Below are positions 35,251-44,114 of a stretch of 64,000 nt of DNA, one piece after another. The translations under genes were made by a program, and so were the position numbers. Each line of letters opens with the position of its first letter. Positions within the stretch are counted from its first letter, which is position 1. The DNA is from Trichloromonas sp034002365 (GTDB lineage Bacteria; Desulfobacterota; Desulfuromonadia; Desulfuromonadales; Trichloromonadaceae), in NCBI GenBank assembly GCA_034002365.1, contig JAVFAR010000001.1, positions 1 to 64,000 of the forward strand. Reading direction: 5' to 3'. The notes below the pieces were generated by a model. It ran no database searches, was not told the DNA's origin, and worked only from the letters and a program-made list of their open reading frames with translations.

Positions 35251-37911
35251 ATGGACGTTATCACCACCCACATCAATTCCGATTTCGACTGCCTGGGCGC
35301 CATGGTCGCGGCCAAGCGCCTCTATCCCGAGGCGGAGATGGTCTTCGCCGGCGCCCAGGAGCGCAGTCTGCGGGATTTCTTTCTGAAAAGCGCCTTTTAC
35401 GCCCACAGTTTCAAACGCATTCGCGATATCGATCTCGACGCCGTCACCCGCCTGATCCTGGTCGACGTGCGCCAGGCCGAACGCATCGGTCCCTTCGCCG
35501 CCGTTGCCCGGCGGCCCGGGGTCGAGCTGCACATCTACGATCATCACCCGCTCGGGGAAGGGAATTTGCGCGGCACCCTCGAGCATGTGGAACCGGTCGG
35601 CGCCACGGTCACGGTGCTGACCCATCTTTTTATGGAACGGGGGATCGTCCCGACGCCGGAAGAGGCGACGCTGATGATGCTCGGCCTCTACGAGGACACC
35701 GGCAGCCTCCTTTTCGCCTCGACGACCGTGCGCGACTTCCAGGCCGCCGCCTATCTGCGGGAGCACGGCGCCAATCTCAACCTGGTCGCCGACTTTCTCC
35801 AGCAGGATCTGACCAGCGAGCAGGTTTCCCTGCTCAACGAACTGATCAACACCAGCACCGTGCTCAATATCAGCGGCATCGACGTGACCCTGGCCCATGC
35901 CTCCGTCGACCGTTATGTGGGCGACCTGGCGGTTCTCGCCCACAAGCTCAGGGATATGGAGAATCTCGATGCGCTCATCGTCGCCGTGCGCATGGAGGAG
36001 CGGATCTTCGTCGTCGGCCGTTCGCGCCTGCCGGAAGTGCCCATGGGGGCGATTCTCGCCGAGTTCGGCGGCGGCGGCCATGCCTTCGCCGCCTCCGCGA
36101 CGGTGCGCGAGCTGACCCTGATCCAGCTGCTGGAGCGGTTGCCGACGGTGCTCAAGCGCCACGTCAATCCCCGCTGGCAGGCCCGCCATCTCATGTCCGC
36201 CCCGGTCAAGTCGATTCCCGAAAGCGCCGACATCGGCGAGGTCCGGCGCATTCTCACCCGCTACGGCTTCAGCGCCCTGCCGGTGGTCGCCGCCGACGGC
36301 GCGGTGGTCGGCATCATCACCCGCCAGGTGGCGGAGAAGGCCGCCCACCACCATCTGGGGGCGGTTTCGGTGCGGGAATACATGACCGGCGAGTTTCGCA
36401 CCGTTTCCCCCGACACTCCGGTGGAGCATCTCAAAGAGTTGATCGTCGGCGAGAACCAGCGCTTCGTCCCGGTGCTGGAGGAGGGCCGCATGATCGGCGC
36501 CATCACCCGTACCGATCTCCTGCGTCATCTCGTCTCCGGCGTCCGTTCGGCGCCGCTGGTGCAGCAGGAGGCCGAGCCGGCGACCCACCGCAGCGGACTC
36601 AAGGCGCGCCAGGTCGAGCGCCTGTTCCGTGAACTCCTCTCCCCCGAACTGCAGAAAATTCTCAGGGATTGCGGCGCCGTCGGCGAAGCTCTCGCCGTGC
36701 CGGTCTATGCCGTCGGCGGTTTCGTCCGCGACCTGCTCTTGCGGCAGGAGAATCTCGATGTCGATCTGGTGGTGGAAGGGGACGGCATCGCTTTCGCCGA
36801 GGAGTTCGCCCGCCGTCATCCCTGCCGGGTGCGCAGCCATCGCAAGTTCGGCACCGCCATCCTCATCTTTCCCGACGGCGGCAAGATCGATATCGCCTCG
36901 GCGCGCATGGAATATTATCTCGAACCGGGCGCCCTGCCGACGGTGGAGCATTCCTCGATCAAGCTCGATCTCTATCGCCGGGATTTTACCATCAACACCC
37001 TGGCCATCGCCCTGAACGGCAAGCGGCACGGGGAACTGCTCGACTTTTTCGGCGGCCAGCGCGATCTGCGGGACAAGGTCCTGCGCGTTTTGCACAATTT
37101 GAGTTTCGTCGAGGATCCGACCCGCGTCTTTCGCGCCGTCCGCTTCGAACAGCGCCTCGGCTTCCATCTCGGCGCCCATACCGAAAACCTGCTTAAAAGC
37201 GCCATCCAGATGGGCTTCATGTCCCGGGTCAGCGGCGCCCGTCTGTTCAACGAACTCACCATCATCTTCAAGGAAGCCAATCCCCTGCCGGCGGTCTTCC
37301 GCCTGGCGGAATTGGGCTTGCTTCCCTGCATCCATCCCGCGTTGACCCTGGGGGAACGCAAACGGCGGCTCTTCGAAGCGGCCGGCCAGGCGGTGCTCTG
37401 GTACGAATTTCAACACCCCGGCAAGGTTCTGCAGCGCTGGGAAGTCTATTTTCTCTGCCTGATCTCCGATCTCGATTACCGGGCCGTGCCGGCCATTGCC
37501 CGCCGGCTGGATGTCCCCGCCCGTTTTCGCGAACGGCTGCGCGCCCAGCGCGGCCAGGCCCATCGCGTCATCCGTCAGCTGGCGCGGCGGCTTGGGCAAG
37601 ACCGGGCGCCGCGCCCCAGTGAGCTGCACCGCATGCTTTCCGGTTTTTCCGATGAGGTACTTCTTTATATTCTGGCGCGGCTGAGCGACGAACGGGCGCG
37701 GCAATGGGTCGCCCATTTCATCACCCACCTGCGTCACACCGTCACCCAACTCGACGGCCACGCCCTGAAAGGGCTGGGCTTCCCCCCGGGTCCCTTGTAC
37801 AAGAAGATTCTCGCGCTGCTCCTGGCGGAGCGCCTCGACGGCAAAATCCACAGTCTCGAAGATGAAATCGCTCTTGTCCGGCGCCGTTTCGGCCGTCCCG
37901 GCTCGCATTGA
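35251..37911 (+). CDS. DHH phosphoesterase - CBS pair - tRNA nucleotidyltransferase fusion
   Basis: 886-aa multidomain protein. Residues about 1-310: DHH/DHHA1 phosphoesterase (HINSDFDCLG, YDHHPLGEG, EFGGGGHAFAASA). About 315-440: two CBS domains, possible adenine-nucleotide sensors. About 460-886: class II CCA-adding/poly(A) polymerase family, with GGFVRDLLLRQ and DVDLVVEGDG supplying the catalytic aspartates, and RDFTINTLA. Such fusions occur in Aquifex and deltaproteobacteria; some act as A-adding or CCA-adding enzymes. The ATG at 35251 matches the conserved DHH start; a GTG at 35191 overlapping the pyrD stop would add a 20-residue unconserved extension. The DHH activity (oligoribonuclease or nucleotide phosphodiesterase) is inferred. 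Confidence 0.9.
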   Translation: MDVITTHINSDFDCLGAMVAAKRLYPEAEMVFAGAQERSLRDFFLKSAFYAHSFKRIRDIDLDAVTRLILVDVRQAERIGPFAAVARRPGVELHIYDHHPLGEGNLRGTLEHVEPVGATVTVLTHLFMERGIVPTPEEATLMMLGLYEDTGSLLFASTTVRDFQAAAYLREHGANLNLVADFLQQDLTSEQVSLLNELINTSTVLNISGIDVTLAHASVDRYVGDLAVLAHKLRDMENLDALIVAVRMEERIFVVGRSRLPEVPMGAILAEFGGGGHAFAASATVRELTLIQLLERLPTVLKRHVNPRWQARHLMSAPVKSIPESADIGEVRRILTRYGFSALPVVAADGAVVGIITRQVAEKAAHHHLGAVSVREYMTGEFRTVSPDTPVEHLKELIVGENQRFVPVLEEGRMIGAITRTDLLRHLVSGVRSAPLVQQEAEPATHRSGLKARQVERLFRELLSPELQKILRDCGAVGEALAVPVYAVGGFVRDLLLRQENLDVDLVVEGDGIAFAEEFARRHPCRVRSHRKFGTAILIFPDGGKIDIASARMEYYLEPGALPTVEHSSIKLDLYRRDFTINTLAIALNGKRHGELLDFFGGQRDLRDKVLRVLHNLSFVEDPTRVFRAVRFEQRLGFHLGAHTENLLKSAIQMGFMSRVSGARLFNELTIIFKEANPLPAVFRLAELGLLPCIHPALTLGERKRRLFEAAGQAVLWYEFQHPGKVLQRWEVYFLCLISDLDYRAVPAIARRLDVPARFRERLRAQRGQAHRVIRQLARRLGQDRAPRPSELHRMLSGFSDEVLLYILARLSDERARQWVAHFITHLRHTVTQLDGHALKGLGFPPGPLYKKILALLLAERLDGKIHSLEDEIALVRRRFGRPGSH

Positions 37912-37991
37912 CTTCCCTGCGGGCTTCTGTTACAAAGGCCTTTGTTTTTCGGACTTTCACGCCCTTACCGGCTTGGTGTTAACGAGCGAAT

Positions 37992-38672
37992 ATGGAACAC
38001 ATCCTGGCAAAAATCTCCATCATGCTGGTGCCGGCGCTGCTGGCCATCACCGCCCACGAGGTGGCCCACGGCTTTCTCGCCGATAAACTCGGCGACCCCA
38101 CCGCCCGTCTGCTCGGACGCCTGACCCTGAACCCCTTCAAGCATCTCGACCCCATCGGCACGGTGGCGCTGCTTTTTGTCGGTTTCGGCTGGGCGCGGCC
38201 GGTGCCGGTCAACTTCAATAATCTGGCGCGCCCCAAAAAGGACATGATCTTGGTAGCCCTGGCCGGCCCGGCCACCAACTTCGGCCTGGCCCTGCTTTCG
38301 GTGCTGCTGCTCAAAGTGCTGGGCTGTCTCGGCAAGGTCTTTCCCGACGGGAGCCTGGCTCAGGTTTTTCAGCCCCTTTCCCTGATGGCCGCCTTTAGTC
38401 TCTATATCAACGTGATCCTCGCGGTTTTCAATCTTCTGCCGATTCCGCCCCTGGACGGCGGTCGGGTGCTGATTGGCCTGCTGCCGGAAAAACAGGGGGA
38501 TTTTCTCGCCCGTTTCGAGGCCTTTGGCTTCGTCATCCTGCTTCTGGTCATTTTCGCCACGCCGGTCTGGTCGCTGGTGCTGCAACCGGTCATCCATTTC
38601 ATTGTCGCGACCCTGGCCGGCGGCGATACCCTGGCGGTGGCGCGGGTCATCGAGTTCCTTTTCAGTCACTAG
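37992..38672 (+). CDS. Site-2 protease family (M50) membrane metalloprotease
   Basis: 226-aa multi-pass inner-membrane protein. Zinc motif HEVAH in the first helix (about residues 22-26), the second-site region NLLPIPPLDGGRV (about 152-164), and AGPATNFGLAL typical of the short M50 group lacking PDZ domains. It probably cleaves membrane substrates within the bilayer. It lies directly before scpA (13 bases); the substrate is unknown. Confidence 0.9.
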   Translation: MEHILAKISIMLVPALLAITAHEVAHGFLADKLGDPTARLLGRLTLNPFKHLDPIGTVALLFVGFGWARPVPVNFNNLARPKKDMILVALAGPATNFGLALLSVLLLKVLGCLGKVFPDGSLAQVFQPLSLMAAFSLYINVILAVFNLLPIPPLDGGRVLIGLLPEKQGDFLARFEAFGFVILLLVIFATPVWSLVLQPVIHFIVATLAGGDTLAVARVIEFLFSH

Positions 38673-38685
38673 AGTCGCGACCCGC

Positions 38686-39450
38686 ATGTCCTACGACATC
38701 AAGATCGAAAATTTCGAGGGCCCCCTCGACCTGCTGCTGCATCTCATTCGCAAGAACGAGATGGACATCTACAATATTCCCATCGCCGAAATCACCGCCC
38801 AGTATCTCGCGACCATCGACACCATGCAGAGCCTCAATCTGGATGTCGCCGGCGAGTTCCTGCTCATGGCCGCGACCTTGCTGCATATCAAATCCCGGCT
38901 GCTGCTGCCCAAGCCGGAGGAGGATCTCGTCGAAGAGGACGAGGAGGACCCCCGCGCCGAACTGGTGCGCCGCCTTCTCGAATATCAGAAGTATCAGGCG
39001 GCGGCGCGGGAGCTGGACGAACGGGAACTGCTCGGCCGCGAGCTCTTCGCTCGCGCTTTTCCTTCACCGGAGTTGGGGGAGCAGGAAGAGGACGAATTTG
39101 TCGCCGTCGGCCTTTACGATCTGGTCGAGGCCATGCGCGCCCTGCTGCGCCAACGCCCCCAGGCCGCCTACCACGAGGTCACCTTCGAGCAGCTGTCGGT
39201 GAGCGAGCGGATCAACCAGATTCTTACCCAGCTGGCCGACCGGGAACGGCTCACCTTTGGCGAGCTGTTCGGCGAGTCCCCCAGCCGGCATGAAGTGATC
39301 GTCTCCTTTCTGGCCATGCTTGAACTGGTCAAGCTGCGCATGGCTCGGCTGCTTCAGGAAACGCGTTACGGCACCATCTGGCTTTATCCCGCCGTCGCCG
39401 AAAGCCCCGCCGATTTCGAGCTGGATGAAGAGGCCCTGGGCTATGGATGA
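38686..39450 (+). CDS. scpA: Segregation and condensation protein A
   Basis: Kleisin subunit of the SMC-ScpAB condensin; 254 aa. N-terminal signature FEGPLDLLLHLI (about residues 9-20), then IAEITAQYL and LLMAATLLHIKSRLLLP, an acidic linker (about 85-95), and a C-terminal winged helix that contacts the SMC head. The ATG at 38686 has no strong Shine-Dalgarno and probably depends on the upstream M50 gene. It overlaps scpB by 8 bases. Confidence 0.95.
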   Translation: MSYDIKIENFEGPLDLLLHLIRKNEMDIYNIPIAEITAQYLATIDTMQSLNLDVAGEFLLMAATLLHIKSRLLLPKPEEDLVEEDEEDPRAELVRRLLEYQKYQAAARELDERELLGRELFARAFPSPELGEQEEDEFVAVGLYDLVEAMRALLRQRPQAAYHEVTFEQLSVSERINQILTQLADRERLTFGELFGESPSRHEVIVSFLAMLELVKLRMARLLQETRYGTIWLYPAVAESPADFELDEEALGYG

Positions 39451-40015
39451 TCTCAAGGCCATCGTCGAAGCGCTGGTTTTCGTTTCCGAATCGCCGGTGA
39501 AAACCGAACAGATCGCCGAGGCTCTCGACCTGGATAAGCCCAAGGTCGGCGCGGTGTTGCTCGAACTCTGCCGGGAATATGAGGAAAACGGCCGGGGTTT
39601 CGAGTTGCAGCGGGTGGCCGGGGGCTACCAGTTCCGCACCCGCGCCCGCCATGCCGAATGGGTGCGGCGCCTGAGTCGCGCCAAGCCTTTCCGTTTTTCC
39701 CGGGCGGCCATGGAAACCTTGGCGATCATCGCCTATCGTCAGCCGGTGACCCGGGCCGATATCGAATATCTGCGCGGCGTCGATTCCGGCGGGGTGCTCA
39801 AGGCCCTGCTCGACAAGCGGCTGGTGCGTATTCTGGGGAAAAAAGATATCCCCGGACGGCCGATGATTTACGGCACTTCCCGGGATTTCCTCGAACTCTT
39901 CGGCTTGAACGATCTTTCCGGGCTGCCGGCCCTCAAGGAGTTCGACCAGCTCAGCCTCGATTTGCCCCTGTCTGACCTGTCTGAAGTCGCCGCCGACGGA
40001 AATCAAACCCCATGA
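39443..40015 (+). CDS. scpB: Segregation and condensation protein B
   Basis: Condensin accessory protein that dimerises and binds ScpA; 190 aa with two winged-helix domains. Diagnostic sequences are IVEALVFVSESPV at the start and METLAIIAYRQPVTRADIE (about 90-108) followed by the RG-D segment. Overlaps scpA at its start and rluB (ATGA) at its end, giving a tightly coupled scpA-scpB-rluB block. Confidence 0.95.
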   Translation: MDDLKAIVEALVFVSESPVKTEQIAEALDLDKPKVGAVLLELCREYEENGRGFELQRVAGGYQFRTRARHAEWVRRLSRAKPFRFSRAAMETLAIIAYRQPVTRADIEYLRGVDSGGVLKALLDKRLVRILGKKDIPGRPMIYGTSRDFLELFGLNDLSGLPALKEFDQLSLDLPLSDLSEVAADGNQTP

Positions 40016-40725
40016 AAGAACGCCTGCAGAAACTTATCGCCAATGCCGGGCTGACTTCCCGGCGTCAGGCCGAGAGCTGGATCGAGGCCGGCAGGGTCCG
40101 GGTCAACGGCCGCCCGGCGACCCTCGGAGAGAGCGCCGATCCGGCCGTGGACCGGATCGAGGTCGACGGCCGTCCCTTGGCGAGGGGAGGGGAGATCGTC
40201 TGCCTGCTGCTGCATAAGCCGTCGGGCTACGTCACCAGCGCCCGCGATCCCCAGGGACGTCCGGTGGTGGTCGATCTGGTCAAGGATTTTCGTCAGCGCC
40301 TGTACCCCGTCGGCCGTCTCGATCTCACCACCAGCGGTTTGCTGCTGCTGACCAACGACGGCGAACTCGCCCAGCGACTGACCCATCCCCGGCACGAGGT
40401 GGAAAAAACCTACCTCGCGCGCATTCGCGGACACCTCGCCGCCGATCAGGCCCGTCGGCTGGAAAGCGGCATCCTGCTTGAAGACGGCCCGACCGCGCCG
40501 GCCAAGGTTCGCGTGCTGAGATCCCAGGGTTCCCATGGCTGGGTTGAAATCAGCATCCGCGAAGGGCGCAATCGCCAGGTGCGGCGCATGTTCGAGGCGG
40601 TCGGGCATCCGGTGAGCCGTCTGCAGCGGACCCGTCTGGCCTTTCTCGATCTGGGGGATCTTAAGCCCGGGCAGTATCGGCGGCTGACCAACGATGAAAT
40701 CCACCGGCTCAAGGAACTCAGCTGA
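40012..40725 (+). CDS. rluB: 23S rRNA pseudouridine synthase, RluB/RsuA family
   Basis: 237-aa RNA-modifying enzyme. N-terminal S4 RNA-binding domain (LIANAGLTSRRQAESWI, about 8-24) and catalytic domain with GRLDLTTSGLLLLTNDG containing the active Asp, plus EGRNRQVRRMFEAVGHPV. RluB modifies U2605 in E. coli 23S rRNA; the close relatives RluE/RluF/RsuA cannot be excluded by eye, but the linkage to scpAB is characteristic of RluB. Confidence 0.92.
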   Translation: MKERLQKLIANAGLTSRRQAESWIEAGRVRVNGRPATLGESADPAVDRIEVDGRPLARGGEIVCLLLHKPSGYVTSARDPQGRPVVVDLVKDFRQRLYPVGRLDLTTSGLLLLTNDGELAQRLTHPRHEVEKTYLARIRGHLAADQARRLESGILLEDGPTAPAKVRVLRSQGSHGWVEISIREGRNRQVRRMFEAVGHPVSRLQRTRLAFLDLGDLKPGQYRRLTNDEIHRLKELS

Positions 40726-40771
40726 CGCGCCAAACTCTTTCGCGCGGCGTCCTGATTCTCCCGGCTTTGGC

Positions 40772-40800
40772 TTGACACCTGAGAGGCGGTTAGTTTAAAT
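40772..40800 (+). promoter_or_regulatory. Predicted promoter of the TPR-ExeA pair
   Basis: TTGACA (40772-40777), 17 bases, TTAAAT (40795-40800), 27 bases upstream of the TPR gene ATG. Confidence 0.55.
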
Positions 40801-40827
40801 TCGAATTGCTCTTTATTTTTCAGAGGG

Positions 40828-43098
40828 ATGGCGGTTTTGACCAAAAAAGAAAAGCTCATCGATTCCGCACAGAAGAACATTCAAAAGGGACAGATCGCCA
40901 AGGCCATCAAGGACTACCAGCAACTGGTCGAGCTTGAACCGAAGGACATCCGTCACCGGCAGAAGCTCGCCGAACTTTACAATCGCGCCAAACAGACCGC
41001 CCAGGCCCTCGAAGAGTATCACAAGGTCGGTAATTACTACGCGGACAACGGCTTCTACCTGAAAGCCATTGCCGTCTTCAAGCAGATTCAGCGCATCTCC
41101 CCCGACGATCTCAAAATCTACATCCGGCTGGCCGATCTCAACGTCAAACAAGGCCTGATCGGCAATGCCATGGCCGAGTATCGCCAACTGATCGCCCGTC
41201 ACGAGCAGACGGGGGAGACGGACGCGGTCATCGATGTTCTGCGCCGGATGAAGGCCATCGACCCGGAGAATCTCAACATCCGGGTCAAGCTCGGTGAGAC
41301 CCTTGCCGCCGCCGGAATGAAGAACGATGCCCTGGAAGATTTTCAGGATGTTCTCAAGGTCCTTCAGGCCAAGGGCGATCAGGTCAAGCTGCTAAAACTC
41401 CACGAGATTTTCGCCCGCTTCTTTCCCGGCGAACCGCTGATTCAGGCGGGCTTGGGGATGTGCCTGATTCGCCAGGGGAAAGCGGAACGGGGCATTGCCC
41501 TGCTTGAAACCCTGCAGGGGGCCGCGCCCGAGGATCCGGCGATTCTCGATGCGTTGGCGTGCGGCCATCATCTGCTCGGTGCCCACGATCAGGAGCAAAT
41601 GTTCCTTGAAAGACTGGCCGAGCTCCTTCCCGGCGACCTCGATGCGCGGGAGCGACTGGTGCGGGCCTGTCTCGCCGGGGAAGCCTGGAACGAGGCCCTC
41701 GGCCAGCTTGAAGCGGCCAAAGCCGACTTCCTTGAATCAGACCGGCTGGGTTCCCTGCGGGAACTTTACGAAACCCTGCGCGACCGCCTGCCCGAGGATC
41801 CCCGGGTCGGTGCGACCCTGCAGACCCTTTACGAACTCAGCGGCGAAGGCGCCAAGCTCTTCGGCGCCATGGCCGGTGAAACAGCCCAACTTACGGCCGG
41901 AAGCGAAACGATACCCGAGGAGGGGCTGCCCCCGCTCTTCTCCGCTGAGGACGATTCCGGAAACACCCACATCGAGCCGGCCCTTGTCGAAGAGTCGGAG
42001 GAGATGGCGCTGGAGTTTCTGGAATCCCTCGAAACCACGCCTATCCCTGAAAAATCCGAAGATTCACTCGGCGAGTCGCCACGGGTTCTCGATCTCCCCG
42101 GTGATGATGTTTTCGCCGATCTCGGCTCCGAAGCATCGGAGGCCGCCGTTGATGCCCCGGCAACGGACGACGAACCGGATCTGGTTCCTTTCGATCTCGA
42201 CAGTGAAGAGCTCTCCTTCAGCTTTGACGATGAGCCGGCGGAAATCTCCGCAAGCGACGAGCCTGCGTCTCTTCCCGATTTCGATCCGGCACTGAACGCC
42301 GACGCCGAACCCCTCTTCAGCGAAACTTCCGGGCTGGCGGAAAAACTCGAAGAGGCCGGATTTCTGGCGACTCAGGGGCGTTTTGACGAGGCGGAAAGCC
42401 TGTGTCGAGAGTTGCTTGCCGCGGAACCCGGTTGCCGTGTCGCCGAGGAACTGCTCGACGATATCCGTTCCCGTCGGCAAGCCCCGGCGGTTGAGGCGGC
42501 GGCTCAGGAAGATTTCTTTGATTTCGGCGCCGAAATCCTTGATGAATTGGGGGAAGACAACCTGCCGAGCCCCGAAGCCGTTCATTCAAGCATGGATCGC
42601 TACGGCATGGACGGGGTTTTTTCCGAATTCAAAAAAGGAGTGCGCGCCCAGATCGACTCCGACGATGCCGAATCCCATTTCAATCTCGGCATCGCTTACA
42701 AGGAGATGGGCCTGCTCGACGACGCCATCGGTGAATTCGAGCAGGCGATGAATGATTCTTCCCGCTGCCTGGACTGCGTCACCCTGATCGCCCTGTGTCA
42801 GGTGGAAAAGGGAGATTGCAAGGGGGCCGAAACCACCCTCAAGTTGGGGTTGGCCCTGCCTGGGCTGAACGCGGCCCAGCGTATGAACATTCATTATGAC
42901 CTGGGGCAGGTTTACGAGCTTGTGCAACGTCCCCTTGAGGCTTTGGAGTGTTTCCAGAACGTCCATGACGTCGACATGTTTTATCGGGATGTTCAGGCTA
43001 AAATTCATTCCCTGCGGCAACAGCTGGGCTTCGGCGGCGACGACCATGAAGGACCCGCCGGTACCGGCGGCGGCAAAAATCGGGTTTCCTATATCTGA
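40828..43098 (+). CDS. Large TPR-repeat protein with acidic central region
   Basis: 756 aa, no enzyme motifs and no signal peptide seen. Residues 1-360 are tandem TPR helices (for example AIKDYQQLVELEPKD and AIAVFKQIQRISPDD). Residues about 360-520 are strongly acidic (many Glu/Asp/Ser, few basic), probably disordered. A further TPR set follows (about 520-740), including SHFNLGIAYKEMGLLDDAI, and the tail is Gly-rich. This layout, TPR plus acidic linker, is common in scaffold proteins of type IV pilus or secretion systems in deltaproteobacteria. The gene 27 bases downstream encodes an ExeA-like ATPase, which supports such a role but does not prove it. Confidence 0.8.
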   Translation: MAVLTKKEKLIDSAQKNIQKGQIAKAIKDYQQLVELEPKDIRHRQKLAELYNRAKQTAQALEEYHKVGNYYADNGFYLKAIAVFKQIQRISPDDLKIYIRLADLNVKQGLIGNAMAEYRQLIARHEQTGETDAVIDVLRRMKAIDPENLNIRVKLGETLAAAGMKNDALEDFQDVLKVLQAKGDQVKLLKLHEIFARFFPGEPLIQAGLGMCLIRQGKAERGIALLETLQGAAPEDPAILDALACGHHLLGAHDQEQMFLERLAELLPGDLDARERLVRACLAGEAWNEALGQLEAAKADFLESDRLGSLRELYETLRDRLPEDPRVGATLQTLYELSGEGAKLFGAMAGETAQLTAGSETIPEEGLPPLFSAEDDSGNTHIEPALVEESEEMALEFLESLETTPIPEKSEDSLGESPRVLDLPGDDVFADLGSEASEAAVDAPATDDEPDLVPFDLDSEELSFSFDDEPAEISASDEPASLPDFDPALNADAEPLFSETSGLAEKLEEAGFLATQGRFDEAESLCRELLAAEPGCRVAEELLDDIRSRRQAPAVEAAAQEDFFDFGAEILDELGEDNLPSPEAVHSSMDRYGMDGVFSEFKKGVRAQIDSDDAESHFNLGIAYKEMGLLDDAIGEFEQAMNDSSRCLDCVTLIALCQVEKGDCKGAETTLKLGLALPGLNAAQRMNIHYDLGQVYELVQRPLEALECFQNVHDVDMFYRDVQAKIHSLRQQLGFGGDDHEGPAGTGGGKNRVSYI

Positions 43099-43125
43099 GC
43101 CCCTTTCCGATAAACGGGAGGTTGC

Positions 43126-44028
43126 GTGTCCTACACGGAATATTTCGGGCTGAACCGCGAGGCTTTTTCCAACGCCCCGGACGCCCGTTTCTACTTCAAC
43201 AGCGAACAGCACAGCCAGGCGCTGTTGCGCCTGATGTACGCCGTTGATTCCAACAAGGGGCTGGCGGTCTGCATCGGCGGGGTCGGTACCGGCAAGACGA
43301 CCTTGGCGCGCAAGATGCTGGACGGCCTCGACGAGGAGCGCTACGAATCGTCCCTTTTGGTCATGGTCCATTCCGGCATCACCGCCGACTGGATTCTCAC
43401 CCGTATCGCCATGCAGCTCGGGGTGGAAGCCCCGGCCCAGGACCGTTTACCCCTGCTCAGCCAGCTCTATGAACGACTGCTGACCATCGATGCCGCCGGC
43501 AAGAGGGCCGTGGTCCTTATCGACGAAGCGCAGATGCTCCAGACCCAGGAGCTGATGGAGGAATTCCGGGGGCTGCTGAATCTGGAGATTCCCGGGAAAA
43601 AGCTGCTCAATATCGTTTTCTTCGGATTGCCCGAGGTGGAAGACTGTCTGCGCCTGGACGAACCCCTGTCGCAGCGGGTGGCGGTCAAGTACCATCTCAA
43701 ATCCCTTTCCCTGAGCACCACCCGCTCCTATATCCAGCATCGCCTGCAGGTGGCCGGCGCCTCGCGCATGCTCTTTCAGAGCGATGCGATCCCGATGATT
43801 CACCGTTATTCGGGAGGGGTGCCGCGGCTCATCAACACCCTTTGCGACAACTGCCTCTTCGAGGCGTTTATGCTCAAGCAGACCGATGTCGATCTGAAGA
43901 CGGTGCACAACGTTGCCGGGGATCTCGGACTCTTCAATCGGCCGCGCTTCGCCGAAAACCCGGAACCGGCGCAGGACGATCTCGATGAAATCGAGTCCAT
44001 GCTCGACCGGCTCGAACAACAGCTCTAG
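43126..44028 (+). CDS. ExeA/GspA-like AAA ATPase
   Basis: 300-aa ATPase of the ExeA/MSHA-biogenesis family. N-terminal YFGLNREAFSNAPDARFYF is typical, followed by Walker A GGVGTGKTT (about 47-55), Walker B VVLIDEAQML (about 127-136) and a sensor/arginine region. No C-terminal transmembrane or peptidoglycan-binding domain follows, so it is the short form. The GTG start follows GGGAGG. Probably co-transcribed with the TPR gene; a role in assembling a secretin or pilus machine is inferred. Confidence 0.87.
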   Translation: MSYTEYFGLNREAFSNAPDARFYFNSEQHSQALLRLMYAVDSNKGLAVCIGGVGTGKTTLARKMLDGLDEERYESSLLVMVHSGITADWILTRIAMQLGVEAPAQDRLPLLSQLYERLLTIDAAGKRAVVLIDEAQMLQTQELMEEFRGLLNLEIPGKKLLNIVFFGLPEVEDCLRLDEPLSQRVAVKYHLKSLSLSTTRSYIQHRLQVAGASRMLFQSDAIPMIHRYSGGVPRLINTLCDNCLFEAFMLKQTDVDLKTVHNVAGDLGLFNRPRFAENPEPAQDDLDEIESMLDRLEQQL

Positions 44029-44034
44029 CAGACC

Positions 44035-44101
44035 GCCGGGACGATTCCCGGCCTGGCTTTAGTCCCCAGTCGAGGCCGGTTGTTCCGGCCTCTTCCATTT
44101 T
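44035..44101 (+). terminator. Two hairpins, possible weak terminator before mutL
   Basis: GCCGGGA/TCCCGGC (44035-44052), then GAGGCCGG/CCGGCCTC (44072-44092) followed by TTCCATTTTT. The second is terminator-like but its T run is delayed by several bases. Confidence 0.45.
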
Positions 44102-44114
44102 TAACGAGTGGTGC

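Noticed and set aside
35233..37908. 891-aa minus-strand open frame
   Set aside because: Lies wholly opposite the DHH-CBS-CCA fusion, which carries clear motifs throughout. No independent start signals.
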